A DNA stretch of 64,000 bases from Brachyspira pilosicoli (GTDB taxonomy: Bacteria > Spirochaetota > Brachyspiria > Brachyspirales > Brachyspiraceae), in contig NZ_JAWLPU010000001.1 in the NCBI RefSeq assembly GCF_036997485.1, positions 558,001-622,000 on the forward strand. The letters are read 5' to 3'. Position numbers and translations under genes: made by a program. Below the pieces are notes generated by a model, which did no database searches, was not told the origin of the DNA, and saw only the letters and a list, made by a program, of their open reading frames with translations. Below, piece by piece: positions 17,954 to 24,830 of the stretch. Within the stretch, counting starts at the first letter, position 1, and each line of letters opens with the position of its first letter.

Positions 17954-18613
17954 ATGCTCAATAATCCTATGGCTAAAAAAGTGCTTCTTGTTGAGGGTAA
18001 TGATGAAAGAGATTTATGTTCTCTTTTAATTAGCAAAAAATTAGGGTTAAACTATATAACAGGAAAATATGATAAATCTTTTATAGGAGATAATGATACT
18101 GTTCATATTATACCACTTAATGAAGTTGATAATAAAAACAACATTACTTCATTTATAAAAAGCCCTAATTATAATAATATAGAAAAACTCGGTATTTTAG
18201 TGGATGCTGAAGATAATGCTCAAGAAAGATTTAATATTTTTAATGATATTATAAAACTTAAATATAATGCAAATCAAAATATATACTATGATAATAATAA
18301 AGGTTTATTTCTAACAACAAAAACTAATGATAAAAATTCTGGTTGTTTAGAATATTTAGTTGAAGATATTATTTTAGAAAAAGATAAAGATTTGTATAAT
18401 AACTGTGTTAATAATTTTTTTGATTGTGCCAATAATTATATTAATCAAGGAAGTAATGAATATCATATACTAAAATCTAAAATACTTGCATTTATATCTG
18501 TAAAATGTAAGAAGAGAAATACTATAGGTGGATTATTTCAGGATTGTAATGATTATTTGAATTCAACAAAGTTAGATGATATTATAGATTTTTTAAAAAA
18601 TTTATTTAATTAG
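17954..18613 (+). CDS. TOPRIM-like protein partner (DUF3226-like)
   Basis: This 219-residue protein begins AKKVLLVEGNDERDLCSLL, where the Glu of VEGNDE is the first TOPRIM acid. LGILVDAEDNAQERF near residues 77-91 supplies the DxD-like acidic pair. SGCLEYLVEDIIL and a basic KCKKRNTIGG follow. This matches the DUF3226 type of single-domain TOPRIM proteins that sit next to AAA ATPases. The likely activity is metal-dependent nucleic-acid cleavage switched by the ATPase; this is inferred. A GGGAGG at the end of the upstream gene serves as its ribosome binding site. ATG 17969 is an alternative start. The exact family needs a profile search. Confidence 0.72.
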   Translation: MLNNPMAKKVLLVEGNDERDLCSLLISKKLGLNYITGKYDKSFIGDNDTVHIIPLNEVDNKNNITSFIKSPNYNNIEKLGILVDAEDNAQERFNIFNDIIKLKYNANQNIYYDNNKGLFLTTKTNDKNSGCLEYLVEDIILEKDKDLYNNCVNNFFDCANNYINQGSNEYHILKSKILAFISVKCKKRNTIGGLFQDCNDYLNSTKLDDIIDFLKNLFN

Positions 18614-18766
18614 TTTAATTTTATTGTTTATATACTTAAAAATTATTTAGAACTCCCGCCCTTTATTCTCTATAGCGTTTTATTGAAATTTTAATTTAAA
18701 TTATTTTATTGTTTAATTAGAAATGTTAACGCCCACCCAAGCTTTTATTAAGTAAAAAATCTATTT

Positions 18767-18847
18767 AACGCACGGTAAGCGAATTTTGTTTTTTATTAAA
18801 TTTGAATTTTTAATTAATTTATTGATGAAATTTTATTCACCGTGCGG
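18767..18847. repeat. Small intergenic inverted-repeat element, copy 2
   Basis: CGCACGGT (18769-18776) and ACCGTGCG (18839-18846) flank about 62 bp of A/T-rich DNA. The left end reads AACGCACGGTAAGC, as in copy 1, and the right end is preceded by TTATTCAC. It lies just after the ATPase/TOPRIM pair. The flanking AACGCCCACCCAAGCTTT at 18728-18745 is unusually GC-rich for a gap and may belong to the element family. Confidence 0.65.
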
Positions 18848-18875
18848 TGTAAATTTTTTTATAAAAATTTAGAAA

Positions 18876-20033
18876 TTAAAATAAAGCCTTCATAGCAATA
18901 TAGTATCTTCCATCTGTAGAGCCTTGAAAACCAAAGTAAACAGGGTCAAATTTTACATAAGCACTGTATTCCAAACAAAATAAATCTTTATCTTTATCAA
19001 ATCTATGTATGTTATCATCTTTATGCTCAATAGGTATATAAAATAAAGGACGTATAGCAATGTTAAGCATTTTCCATTCAAGCCCTAATTCAAATCTCAA
19101 ATAATGAGCATCATTGTCTCTCCAAGTATACTCTCCAAGCATATTAAGCCAAAGCTGATTATCCAAGAAAGGAACTTTACCCATAGCATAAAGCTGTATT
19201 ATATGATGAGTATAATCATTAGAATAATTAATATTGTCAAAAGCTTCCGGAGAGAGAGAGGACTTTTTATTGTACTGATACAAAAATTGTACTTTGAAAT
19301 AGTCTCCATTAATTTTAAAAACAGCTGCCAAAGGAGAAGAGTTTTCAGTAAACCCTTGTGAATAAGAAAGCTCATAATAATGCCCAATAAAGCCAGTTCT
19401 AAACCCCATAGCATTGTTTATCCTCGGTAAATACCAATGCGGAACATCTTCAAAACTTTCAGCAGAGCTATCAACTACAGAAGGTAAAAGCATAAAAGTA
19501 GATTCATTAATATCATTAACAGCCTTCATTCTAAAAGATAATAAAAGCCTTGTTAATGTTACAGTTTCTATACCTGCATCATAAACCTCTATGTTTCCAT
19601 TAGCTTTCACTTTTCCATTTTCACTAAATACATTTAATTTGCTTGAAAGCGTTACAAAAGGAGTTGCAGAAAATATCCAATCATAATGAAAACTTTTACC
19701 CACAGAAAAATACATGTTAGGCATAGAAAAGTTTCCGTTTTTTAAATCTACTCCTATAACAGTATTCATATGAAGCTCTATGGTTGATAATTCATATAAT
19801 AATCTTGAAGAGAAAATTCGAGGGTCAGGATTATCCCTCTTATAACTTTCATGTATATAATCATAAGGTATATATGATGTAGTAGGTCTAATAGGCTCTA
19901 AACCTATGTACGGCCAAATATCTATTACCCCTTTCAATAATTTCTGCTCTTTTTCAGAATATGGGGATTGCGCATTGAGTGCTAAACAATTAAGAATAAA
20001 GAAAATAAATATTATTTTTTTTAGCTGTTTCAT
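18876..20033 (-). CDS. Exported, probably outer-membrane, protein of unknown function
   Basis: This 385-residue protein has signal peptide MKQLKKIIFIFFILNCLALNAQ (cleavage probably after NAQ). The mature part has a proline/tyrosine-rich start (DIWPYIGLEPIRPTTSYIP) and then many alternating strands with aromatic ends (LHMNTVIGV, NMYFSVGKSFHYDW, LRFELGLEWKMLNIAIRP). It ends in YYIAMKALF, a terminal Phe typical of outer-membrane beta-barrels. I do not recognise a named family. It is a single leftward gene, divergent from the zapA operon, with no strong ribosome binding site. Confidence 0.75.
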   Translation of the reverse strand: MKQLKKIIFIFFILNCLALNAQSPYSEKEQKLLKGVIDIWPYIGLEPIRPTTSYIPYDYIHESYKRDNPDPRIFSSRLLYELSTIELHMNTVIGVDLKNGNFSMPNMYFSVGKSFHYDWIFSATPFVTLSSKLNVFSENGKVKANGNIEVYDAGIETVTLTRLLLSFRMKAVNDINESTFMLLPSVVDSSAESFEDVPHWYLPRINNAMGFRTGFIGHYYELSYSQGFTENSSPLAAVFKINGDYFKVQFLYQYNKKSSLSPEAFDNINYSNDYTHHIIQLYAMGKVPFLDNQLWLNMLGEYTWRDNDAHYLRFELGLEWKMLNIAIRPLFYIPIEHKDDNIHRFDKDKDLFCLEYSAYVKFDPVYFGFQGSTDGRYYIAMKALF

Positions 20034-20091
20034 CTATCTGTTTTAATTAAATTTTATTTTATTTACTCAATTCTATCATATAAATAAAAAA

Positions 20092-20119
20092 TTGACAATT
20101 GCATTATATGTGATATAAT
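20092..20119 (+). promoter_or_regulatory. Promoter of the coiled-coil/zapA operon
   Basis: TTGACA (20092-20097), a 16-bp spacer and an extended -10, TGATATAAT (TATAAT at 20114-20119). The predicted start is near 20126, leaving a short leader before the GTG at 20149. Confidence 0.78.
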
Positions 20120-20148
20120 TTTTTATACTATTGTTTTGGGAGATGAAA

Positions 20149-21105
20149 GTGAAAGAATTTAGTGTATTGGAAAATAAAGTAAAAGAATTGTTAGAAGAAT
20201 GGAAGATTCTTTCCTCAGAAAAAAATGCTTTACATAGAAATATTAATGACCTCATATTAGAAAAAGAAACTCTGCAAAATAATATAAATGAGTTACAAAG
20301 CCAATTGCAATCTCTCAAAGAAGATAAAACTATATTAGAAACGGATAAAAGAAATATTAATGATAACTATATCTCTCTCAAAGAGGAGAGAGATAATATA
20401 TTAAGAGAAAAAGATAATTTATTAAAAGAGTTAGAAGCTACAAAAATAGAAAGAGACAGCCTTAAAACAAATATAGAAAGGTTTGAAAAAGATTGTTTAA
20501 CTCTAATGGAAGAAAATGATAATCTTAAAAAAGAACTTCAAACTATAAGCAGCAGTATAGATAATATTAAAAAAGAAAATGAAGAAGTTCAAAGCAGTGT
20601 ATTTAGCTTAATCAGCAAAATAGACAAGGCTATGATAGATGATAATATTTCTGATAAATTGGATATAAATAACAATATTACAGATTTAGATATTAAAAAA
20701 ATTGCAGAAAGCATAGAAAATAACTCTGCTCCAGAAAATACTATAGAAGACAAAGAAGCACAATTGGAAGAATTAAAATCAAATATTGTAGAAGAAAGTT
20801 TTACTTCAGCATTAGAAGATGATACAAAAAAAGAAGAATATAATAATAATAAAAACTCTAATTATAATAATGTTGCTAATGTAAAAGTTAATGAAGATGA
20901 GGACCCTTTTTCTAGTGCTTATGATACAAGTTGGGACTCAGACATAGAAGATAATAATATAGAGACTATTGAAGAAGAATATAAAGAAGTAAGCCATCAA
21001 GATAATAATGATTCTTCTTATGATTTTGATGTTAATGAAGAAGATCAGTATATGTTTGGAGATGATGATGAGGAAGATTTCTTCTTTGATGATGACTCTA
21101 AATAA
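20149..21105 (+). CDS. Coiled-coil protein, ZapB-like partner of ZapA
   Basis: This protein of about 318 residues has a continuous coiled coil over the first 160 residues (KVKELLEEWKILSSEKNALH, ERDNILREKDNLLKELEATK). A very acidic Asn/Asp/Glu-rich tail ends DDDEEDFFFDDDSK. The start is best taken as GTG 20149, because GGGAG lies 6 bases before it; ATG 20143 touches that GGGAG and TTG 20131 lies upstream of it. zapA follows after 15 bp. In other spirochaetes a coiled-coil gene also precedes zapA, so a role at the division ring is likely. The acidic tail is unusual compared with the short ZapB of E. coli. Confidence 0.75.
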   Translation: MKEFSVLENKVKELLEEWKILSSEKNALHRNINDLILEKETLQNNINELQSQLQSLKEDKTILETDKRNINDNYISLKEERDNILREKDNLLKELEATKIERDSLKTNIERFEKDCLTLMEENDNLKKELQTISSSIDNIKKENEEVQSSVFSLISKIDKAMIDDNISDKLDINNNITDLDIKKIAESIENNSAPENTIEDKEAQLEELKSNIVEESFTSALEDDTKKEEYNNNKNSNYNNVANVKVNEDEDPFSSAYDTSWDSDIEDNNIETIEEEYKEVSHQDNNDSSYDFDVNEEDQYMFGDDDEEDFFFDDDSK

Positions 21106-21120
21106 TAATTAGGAAATATT

Positions 21121-21435
21121 ATGGGAAGTAATTTAGAGGTTAATATATTTGGAAGAAATTTGAGTATTAAATATGATGAAGAAAATATTGAATACTTAAA
21201 AGAGTTAGCATCATTTGTTGATGAAAGCATGAAAGAAATATCAGAAATTTATGGAGATAAACAGCCGAGAGATGTTATAGCCATACTTGCTTGCCTTAAT
21301 ATCGCCGATGCTTTTAAAAGAGAATTAAAAAATACTAAAGCCGGAGAAGATACACTATCTGCTTTTAAAGAAAGCATAGTATCAAGGTCTAATGAACTTA
21401 TTAGACTTATAGATGAAGTAACATTAAAAGATTAA
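21121..21435 (+). CDS. zapA: Cell division protein ZapA
   Basis: This 104-residue protein fits the ZapA pattern: an N-terminal beta part (LEVNIFGRNLSIKYDEENIEYLKELASFVDE without breaks), a central helix with VIAILACLNIADAFKREL and a C-terminal coiled coil for dimerisation. ZapA binds and bundles FtsZ filaments at midcell. TAGGAAAT precedes the ATG. It is co-transcribed with the upstream coiled-coil gene. The 110-bp gap after it is A/T-rich and holds no 6S RNA that I can recognise, although ssrS is near zapA in some bacteria. Confidence 0.9.
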   Translation: MGSNLEVNIFGRNLSIKYDEENIEYLKELASFVDESMKEISEIYGDKQPRDVIAILACLNIADAFKRELKNTKAGEDTLSAFKESIVSRSNELIRLIDEVTLKD

Positions 21436-21547
21436 ATAAAAAAATTATCAAAAATATTTTCTTTCTAAAAACTTACTAAAAAACTTATAAAAAATATAGA
21501 ATAAATATCTATTTTATTATTTTATAATAAAAAAAGGAAAAACATTG

Positions 21548-22171
21548 ATGGAAAAAAATTACGAATACCAAATTTCATTTATTAGTATAATTATTATAGG
21601 CTCTTATATAGCTTGCCAGATGATATCAAATATAGCGAGTGTAAAGATAGCAAATGTATTAAATTTAGCTGTAGACGGCGGTACTTTTCTCTATCCTTTA
21701 GCCTTTACAATAAGAGATATGTCCCATAAAACAATAGGTAAAAAAAATACACAAAAATTAATAATAGTATCAGCTATAATAAATATATTTAGTCCTCTTT
21801 ATTTTTATATAGTATCAAATATACCAGCAGACAGCAGTTGGCAGTTTAATGAAGCTTTTCAATTAACATTAAGTCCAGTACTTAGAATAGCAATAGCATC
21901 TATAGTAGGCTCTACAGTAGCAGAATTGGTTGATACAGAGATATATCATTTTTTTGTAACAAAAATCACTAAAAGATATCAATGGCTTAGAGTGTTAATT
22001 AGTAATGCTTTTAGTATACCAGTTGATAATTTATTGTTTGTAGTGATAGCTTTTTATGGAGCATTGCCTTTTGAAGCTTTGGTAGGAATCTTTATTTTTA
22101 ATTTCTTTGTAAAATATGCTGTAACTATTGTAAGTGTACCTATGATATATTTAGTTAAAGAAAACAATTAA
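21548..22171 (+). CDS. Queuosine precursor transporter, YhhQ/VUT family
   Basis: This 207-residue membrane protein has about six hydrophobic segments. Family motifs include SNIASVKIANVL near the N-terminus, DGGTFLYPLAFTIRDM, and AELVDTEIYHFF in the fifth region. YhhQ-type proteins import queuine or its deaza-purine precursors. tgt (56634) in this window would use such a base, and no queuosine biosynthesis genes are visible, so salvage is plausible. The start is ATG 21548 with AGGAAAAA before it; a TTG at 21545 is adjacent. I saw no preQ1 riboswitch in the gap upstream. Confidence 0.85.
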   Translation: MEKNYEYQISFISIIIIGSYIACQMISNIASVKIANVLNLAVDGGTFLYPLAFTIRDMSHKTIGKKNTQKLIIVSAIINIFSPLYFYIVSNIPADSSWQFNEAFQLTLSPVLRIAIASIVGSTVAELVDTEIYHFFVTKITKRYQWLRVLISNAFSIPVDNLLFVVIAFYGALPFEALVGIFIFNFFVKYAVTIVSVPMIYLVKENN

Positions 22172-22193
22172 TAATAAATATTAAACAATATAT

Positions 22194-22228
22194 AAAAAAG
22201 CTGCTCTCATTTAGAAAGCAGCTTTTTT
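22194..22228. terminator. Bidirectional terminator between transporter and flaB
   Basis: AAAAAAGCTGCT (22194-22205) and AGCAGCTTTTTT (22217-22228) form a perfect 12-bp stem with A and T runs. It serves the rightward transporter and the leftward flaB. Confidence 0.92.
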
Positions 22229-22254
22229 AATTTTCAATCAATCAATAAAAATCA

Positions 22255-23115
22255 TCATTGAACTAAACGTAATACGCCTTGGTTCATAGTGTTAGCCTGA
22301 GCAAGCATAGCTAAGTTAGTTTGACTAAGTATTTGATCTTTAGCAAATTTAACAGAAGCTTCAGCCATATCAGTATCTCTTATTCTGCTTTCAGAAGCCA
22401 TAGTGTTTTCATAACCTATCATTAAACCTTGAGCAGTAAGCTCTAATCTGTTTTGATAAGCACCAAGATTAGATCTTTGTTTAGAAACTTTCATTAAAGC
22501 TTCATCTAATAAACCTATAGCAGTATTAGCACTATCAATAGAAGAAATAGAAAGGCTAGTACCATCAGCAGTATTTTGTAAACCTAAAGCAGCAGCAGTC
22601 ATAGTACCTATATAAACTCTTCTTCTTTCGTCCATATTAGCTCCCATGTGAAACCACATACTTGCAGCAGGGTTACCGCCGGCATTAGGATCAGCAAATC
22701 TACCAGTAAGCATATTAAGAGTGTTGAATTGAGCCTGACTAGCAATACGATTAACTTCATCTACTAATTGAGAAACTTCAACTTGAATAAGCATTCTGTC
22801 ATCATCAGTATAGATACCGTTAGCAGATTGTACAGCTAATTCACGAATTCTTTGTAAGATGTCTTGGCTTTCTTGAAGGTAACCTTCAGTAGTTTGAATA
22901 AAAGAGATACCATCTTGAGTATTTCTTTCAGCCTGACGTAAACCGCGAATTTGTGTACGCATTTTTTCAGATACTGCTAAACCAGAAGCATCATCTCCAG
23001 CTCTGTTAATTCTTAAACCAGAAGATAGAGATGCCATATCTTTAGCAAGGTCTACATTCCTAAATTTTAAAGTACGTTGTGCATTTACTGCACTGATATT
23101 GTTATTGATGATCAT
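22255..23115 (-). CDS. flaB: Periplasmic flagellar filament core protein FlaB
   Basis: This 286-residue flagellin starts [20 protein letters not shown] and carries the conserved [40 protein letters not shown] and the C-terminal [20 protein letters not shown]. Only the short central region that is missing in spirochaete flagellins separates the two conserved ends. FlaB forms the core of the periplasmic filament that drives spirochaete motility. The start at 23115 is chosen because AGGGAGGA lies 5 bases upstream and this gives the family start; a reading frame continuing upstream to 23211 is not expected to be translated. It has a sigma-28-like promoter and a long structured leader. Confidence 0.96.
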   Translation of the reverse strand: MIINNNISAVNAQRTLKFRNVDLAKDMASLSSGLRINRAGDDASGLAVSEKMRTQIRGLRQAERNTQDGISFIQTTEGYLQESQDILQRIRELAVQSANGIYTDDDRMLIQVEVSQLVDEVNRIASQAQFNTLNMLTGRFADPNAGGNPAASMWFHMGANMDERRRVYIGTMTAAALGLQNTADGTSLSISSIDSANTAIGLLDEALMKVSKQRSNLGAYQNRLELTAQGLMIGYENTMASESRIRDTDMAEASVKFAKDQILSQTNLAMLAQANTMNQGVLRLVQ

Positions 23116-23358
23116 CGTCATCCTCCCTGATAATTTATTCAAAAAGGCATCCGTGCCTAATTGGCAAAAAAATATTAAAGAGAATTTATGACTTTCCGAG
23201 ATTTTAAACAAATTAAGGTTTTTGGTAAGTCATAAACTCTCTGGGTATTCTTATCTGCAAATAAAAATACCAAAATATGGTTTATCAATTAATAATATAA
23301 AAACGTAAGGTTCGAGACCGCCAAATCTTTGGACCTTCGTTTTTCTATGTATTAATTC
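23116..23358 (-). promoter_or_regulatory. Long structured flaB 5' leader with CsrA-like sites
   Basis: About 240 nt lie between the predicted transcript start and flaB. In transcript order they hold: (1) a hairpin 23344-23299 with a 7+5 bp stem and a T5 end; (2) a 15-bp inverted repeat, arms 23227-23241 and 23180-23194; (3) a small hairpin AGGCA-CGGA-TGCCT (23158-23145) followed by T run, with an overlapping alternative pairing TGCC/GGCA (23154-23166); and (4) the ribosome binding site AGGGAGGA (23128-23121). The CGGA loop and the binding site both contain GGA, as CsrA targets do. Confidence 0.55.
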
Positions 23359-23364
23359 TCGGCT

Positions 23365-23392
23365 CTATCGGCATAAACTTAAATTTGGTTTA
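23365..23392 (-). promoter_or_regulatory. Sigma-28-like flagellin promoter
   Basis: On the minus strand: TAAA (23389-23392), a 16-bp spacer and GCCGATAG (23365-23372). This is close to the FliA consensus TAAA-N15-GCCGATAA. Confidence 0.7.
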
Positions 23393-23476
23393 GCATTTTT
23401 TTTATTTTTTTGTAATTTTTTAGGATTTTTTTATAATTTATAATTAAACCGCTATTTCCATATATAAAAAACTAAA

Positions 23477-23565
23477 CAACGCACGCAGAATATAATATTT
23501 AAATATATAAAAATTAAAATTATAAACTAAATTTTTAAACGGAATTTCGTTCACCGTGCGGTTGA
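23477..23565. repeat. Small intergenic inverted-repeat element, copy 3
   Basis: CAACGCACG (23478-23485 region) and CGTGCGGTTG (23555-23564) are imperfect inverted ends around A/T-rich DNA. The right end reads TTCGTTCACCGTGCG, matching copies 1 and 2. It lies upstream of the flaB promoter, beyond the sigma-28-like site. Confidence 0.55.
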
Positions 23566-23671
23566 TTACTTATTATACACAAAAAAGATAATTTATCTGA
23601 AATGATTTCATTTTACCGATCAATAATTTTTTATCACTTTTTTGTTGTCTGGTAAGTGAATTAAAAATTAA

Positions 23672-24475
23672 TTATCCTTCTATATAAGGTTTTGTAAAAT
23701 TAAAATCATAGTCGCTGTCTACTACTATACTGTGCCCCCAGAAAATATCGCCGTCATCAAACCAAAATGTTAAAATATCTTCGCATATAGTTATAGATGT
23801 TAAGGTTATTAATTTTGCGAAATCTTCTTTGTTTATATGAGGCTTGTCAGCATCATCGTTCCATCTGTTGGCATCTTCAAGCATGTTTTCTGCTATATAC
23901 TCTTTTAGTTTTTTGTCAATATCTTTTTTATTAGCAAATATTTTTTTAATTATATCAATACTGTTTTTATTAGATTCTTCATCAATATTTTCAAATGAGA
24001 TTGAAATATTATTATCATTCCAAGCAATATTTTTGCTAAACATGTCTATAGATTTATCAAGCTCAAAGTCTCCTAATTCTTCATCTTTGTAATAAACAGC
24101 CTCTGAATATTTTTCTAATATAATATTTAAATCATTATCTTTATAGTCAGTATCAATAATATCTTCAAGCAAAAATCTCATATACAAATCATTAGTATTC
24201 TTTTCTTTTCTCACTTTTAATCTTGCTATGCTTTTACTTTTAAGCGTTTGAAAATAGTCTTTTGTTTCTTTAACTTTTTTCTGAATAAGAATATTATCAT
24301 TTTCTATAATTTCATTAGAGGCAATATTTTGCAAAGCCATAGCATAAATATGTAAAGTATAATATTTATCTTTATTAACCTTACCAGCTCCTAAACATGA
24401 TTCTTTAAGCACGAACGCCATGTCTAAAATTTCATCATCAAAATTGCTATTGAAGTTTTCAATTTCCTTACTCAT
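23672..24475 (-). CDS. DUF2262-domain protein
   Basis: This is a 267-residue cytoplasmic protein with no signal peptide. The N-terminal two thirds are charged and mostly helical. The C-terminal part (INKEDFAKLITLTSITI, then FWFDDGDIFWGHSIVV near 240-255) matches the DUF2262 pattern with its WFDDGDxFWGHS core. The domain has no known reaction to my knowledge. It is a single gene flanked by repeat-rich gaps, with a weak ribosome binding site. Confidence 0.8.
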   Translation of the reverse strand: MSKEIENFNSNFDDEILDMAFVLKESCLGAGKVNKDKYYTLHIYAMALQNIASNEIIENDNILIQKKVKETKDYFQTLKSKSIARLKVRKEKNTNDLYMRFLLEDIIDTDYKDNDLNIILEKYSEAVYYKDEELGDFELDKSIDMFSKNIAWNDNNISISFENIDEESNKNSIDIIKKIFANKKDIDKKLKEYIAENMLEDANRWNDDADKPHINKEDFAKLITLTSITICEDILTFWFDDGDIFWGHSIVVDSDYDFNFTKPYIEG

Positions 24476-24564
24476 TTTTATATCCTATTATTAATAATGT
24501 ATACTATAGTTTATATATCAAAAATCTGCAATATATTTTCAAATAATAATAAGTTTTTTTATTT

Positions 24565-24763
24565 AACTTTTTCCCACCGCTACGCTCTGTGGACTTCGTC
24601 AAAGTTTTTACCATTCGGGTAAGATTCTCGAAGAACTGCATTTTTAGCCAAAATATAATGTTTATGCTATATTTTATACACACTCCTAAAGAATTAGATA
24701 TAGTATGTGCGTTTTTTGCAACTTTTTGACGAAGTCCGCACAGCGAGAGCGACAAAAAAGTTG
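24565..24763. repeat. Composite intergenic repeat, locus 4, palindromic arrangement
   Basis: Two A-type boxes face each other: AACTTTTTCCCACCGCTACG...GTGGACTTCGTCAAAG (24565-24606) and its inverted partner CTTTTTGACGAAGTCCGCAC...GACAAAAAAGTTG (24722-24763). About 110 bp of A/T-rich DNA with a GC-rich insert (CATTCGGGTAAG) lies between. The whole could fold into one long hairpin. It fills the 24476-24830 gap. Confidence 0.75.
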
Positions 24764-24830
24764 ATAACTTCTATATAATGTGCATAAATTGACAGAATGT
24801 AGTTGTTTCAGTATATACTCAAATTAATAA

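Noticed and set aside
21436-21547. A preQ1 riboswitch before the queuosine transporter, or 6S RNA after zapA
   Set aside because: The gap is A/T-rich with no C-rich loop or pseudoknot pattern of preQ1 riboswitches and no long 6S-like hairpin.
23116-23211. A longer FlaB starting upstream of 23115
   Set aside because: The ribosome binding site AGGGAGGA and the family start MIINNNIS place the start at 23115. The upstream frame crosses leader hairpins.
24504-24755. An 83-codon open frame inside the palindromic repeat locus
   Set aside because: It is read from repeat DNA on the minus strand and has no signal, domain or ribosome binding site.
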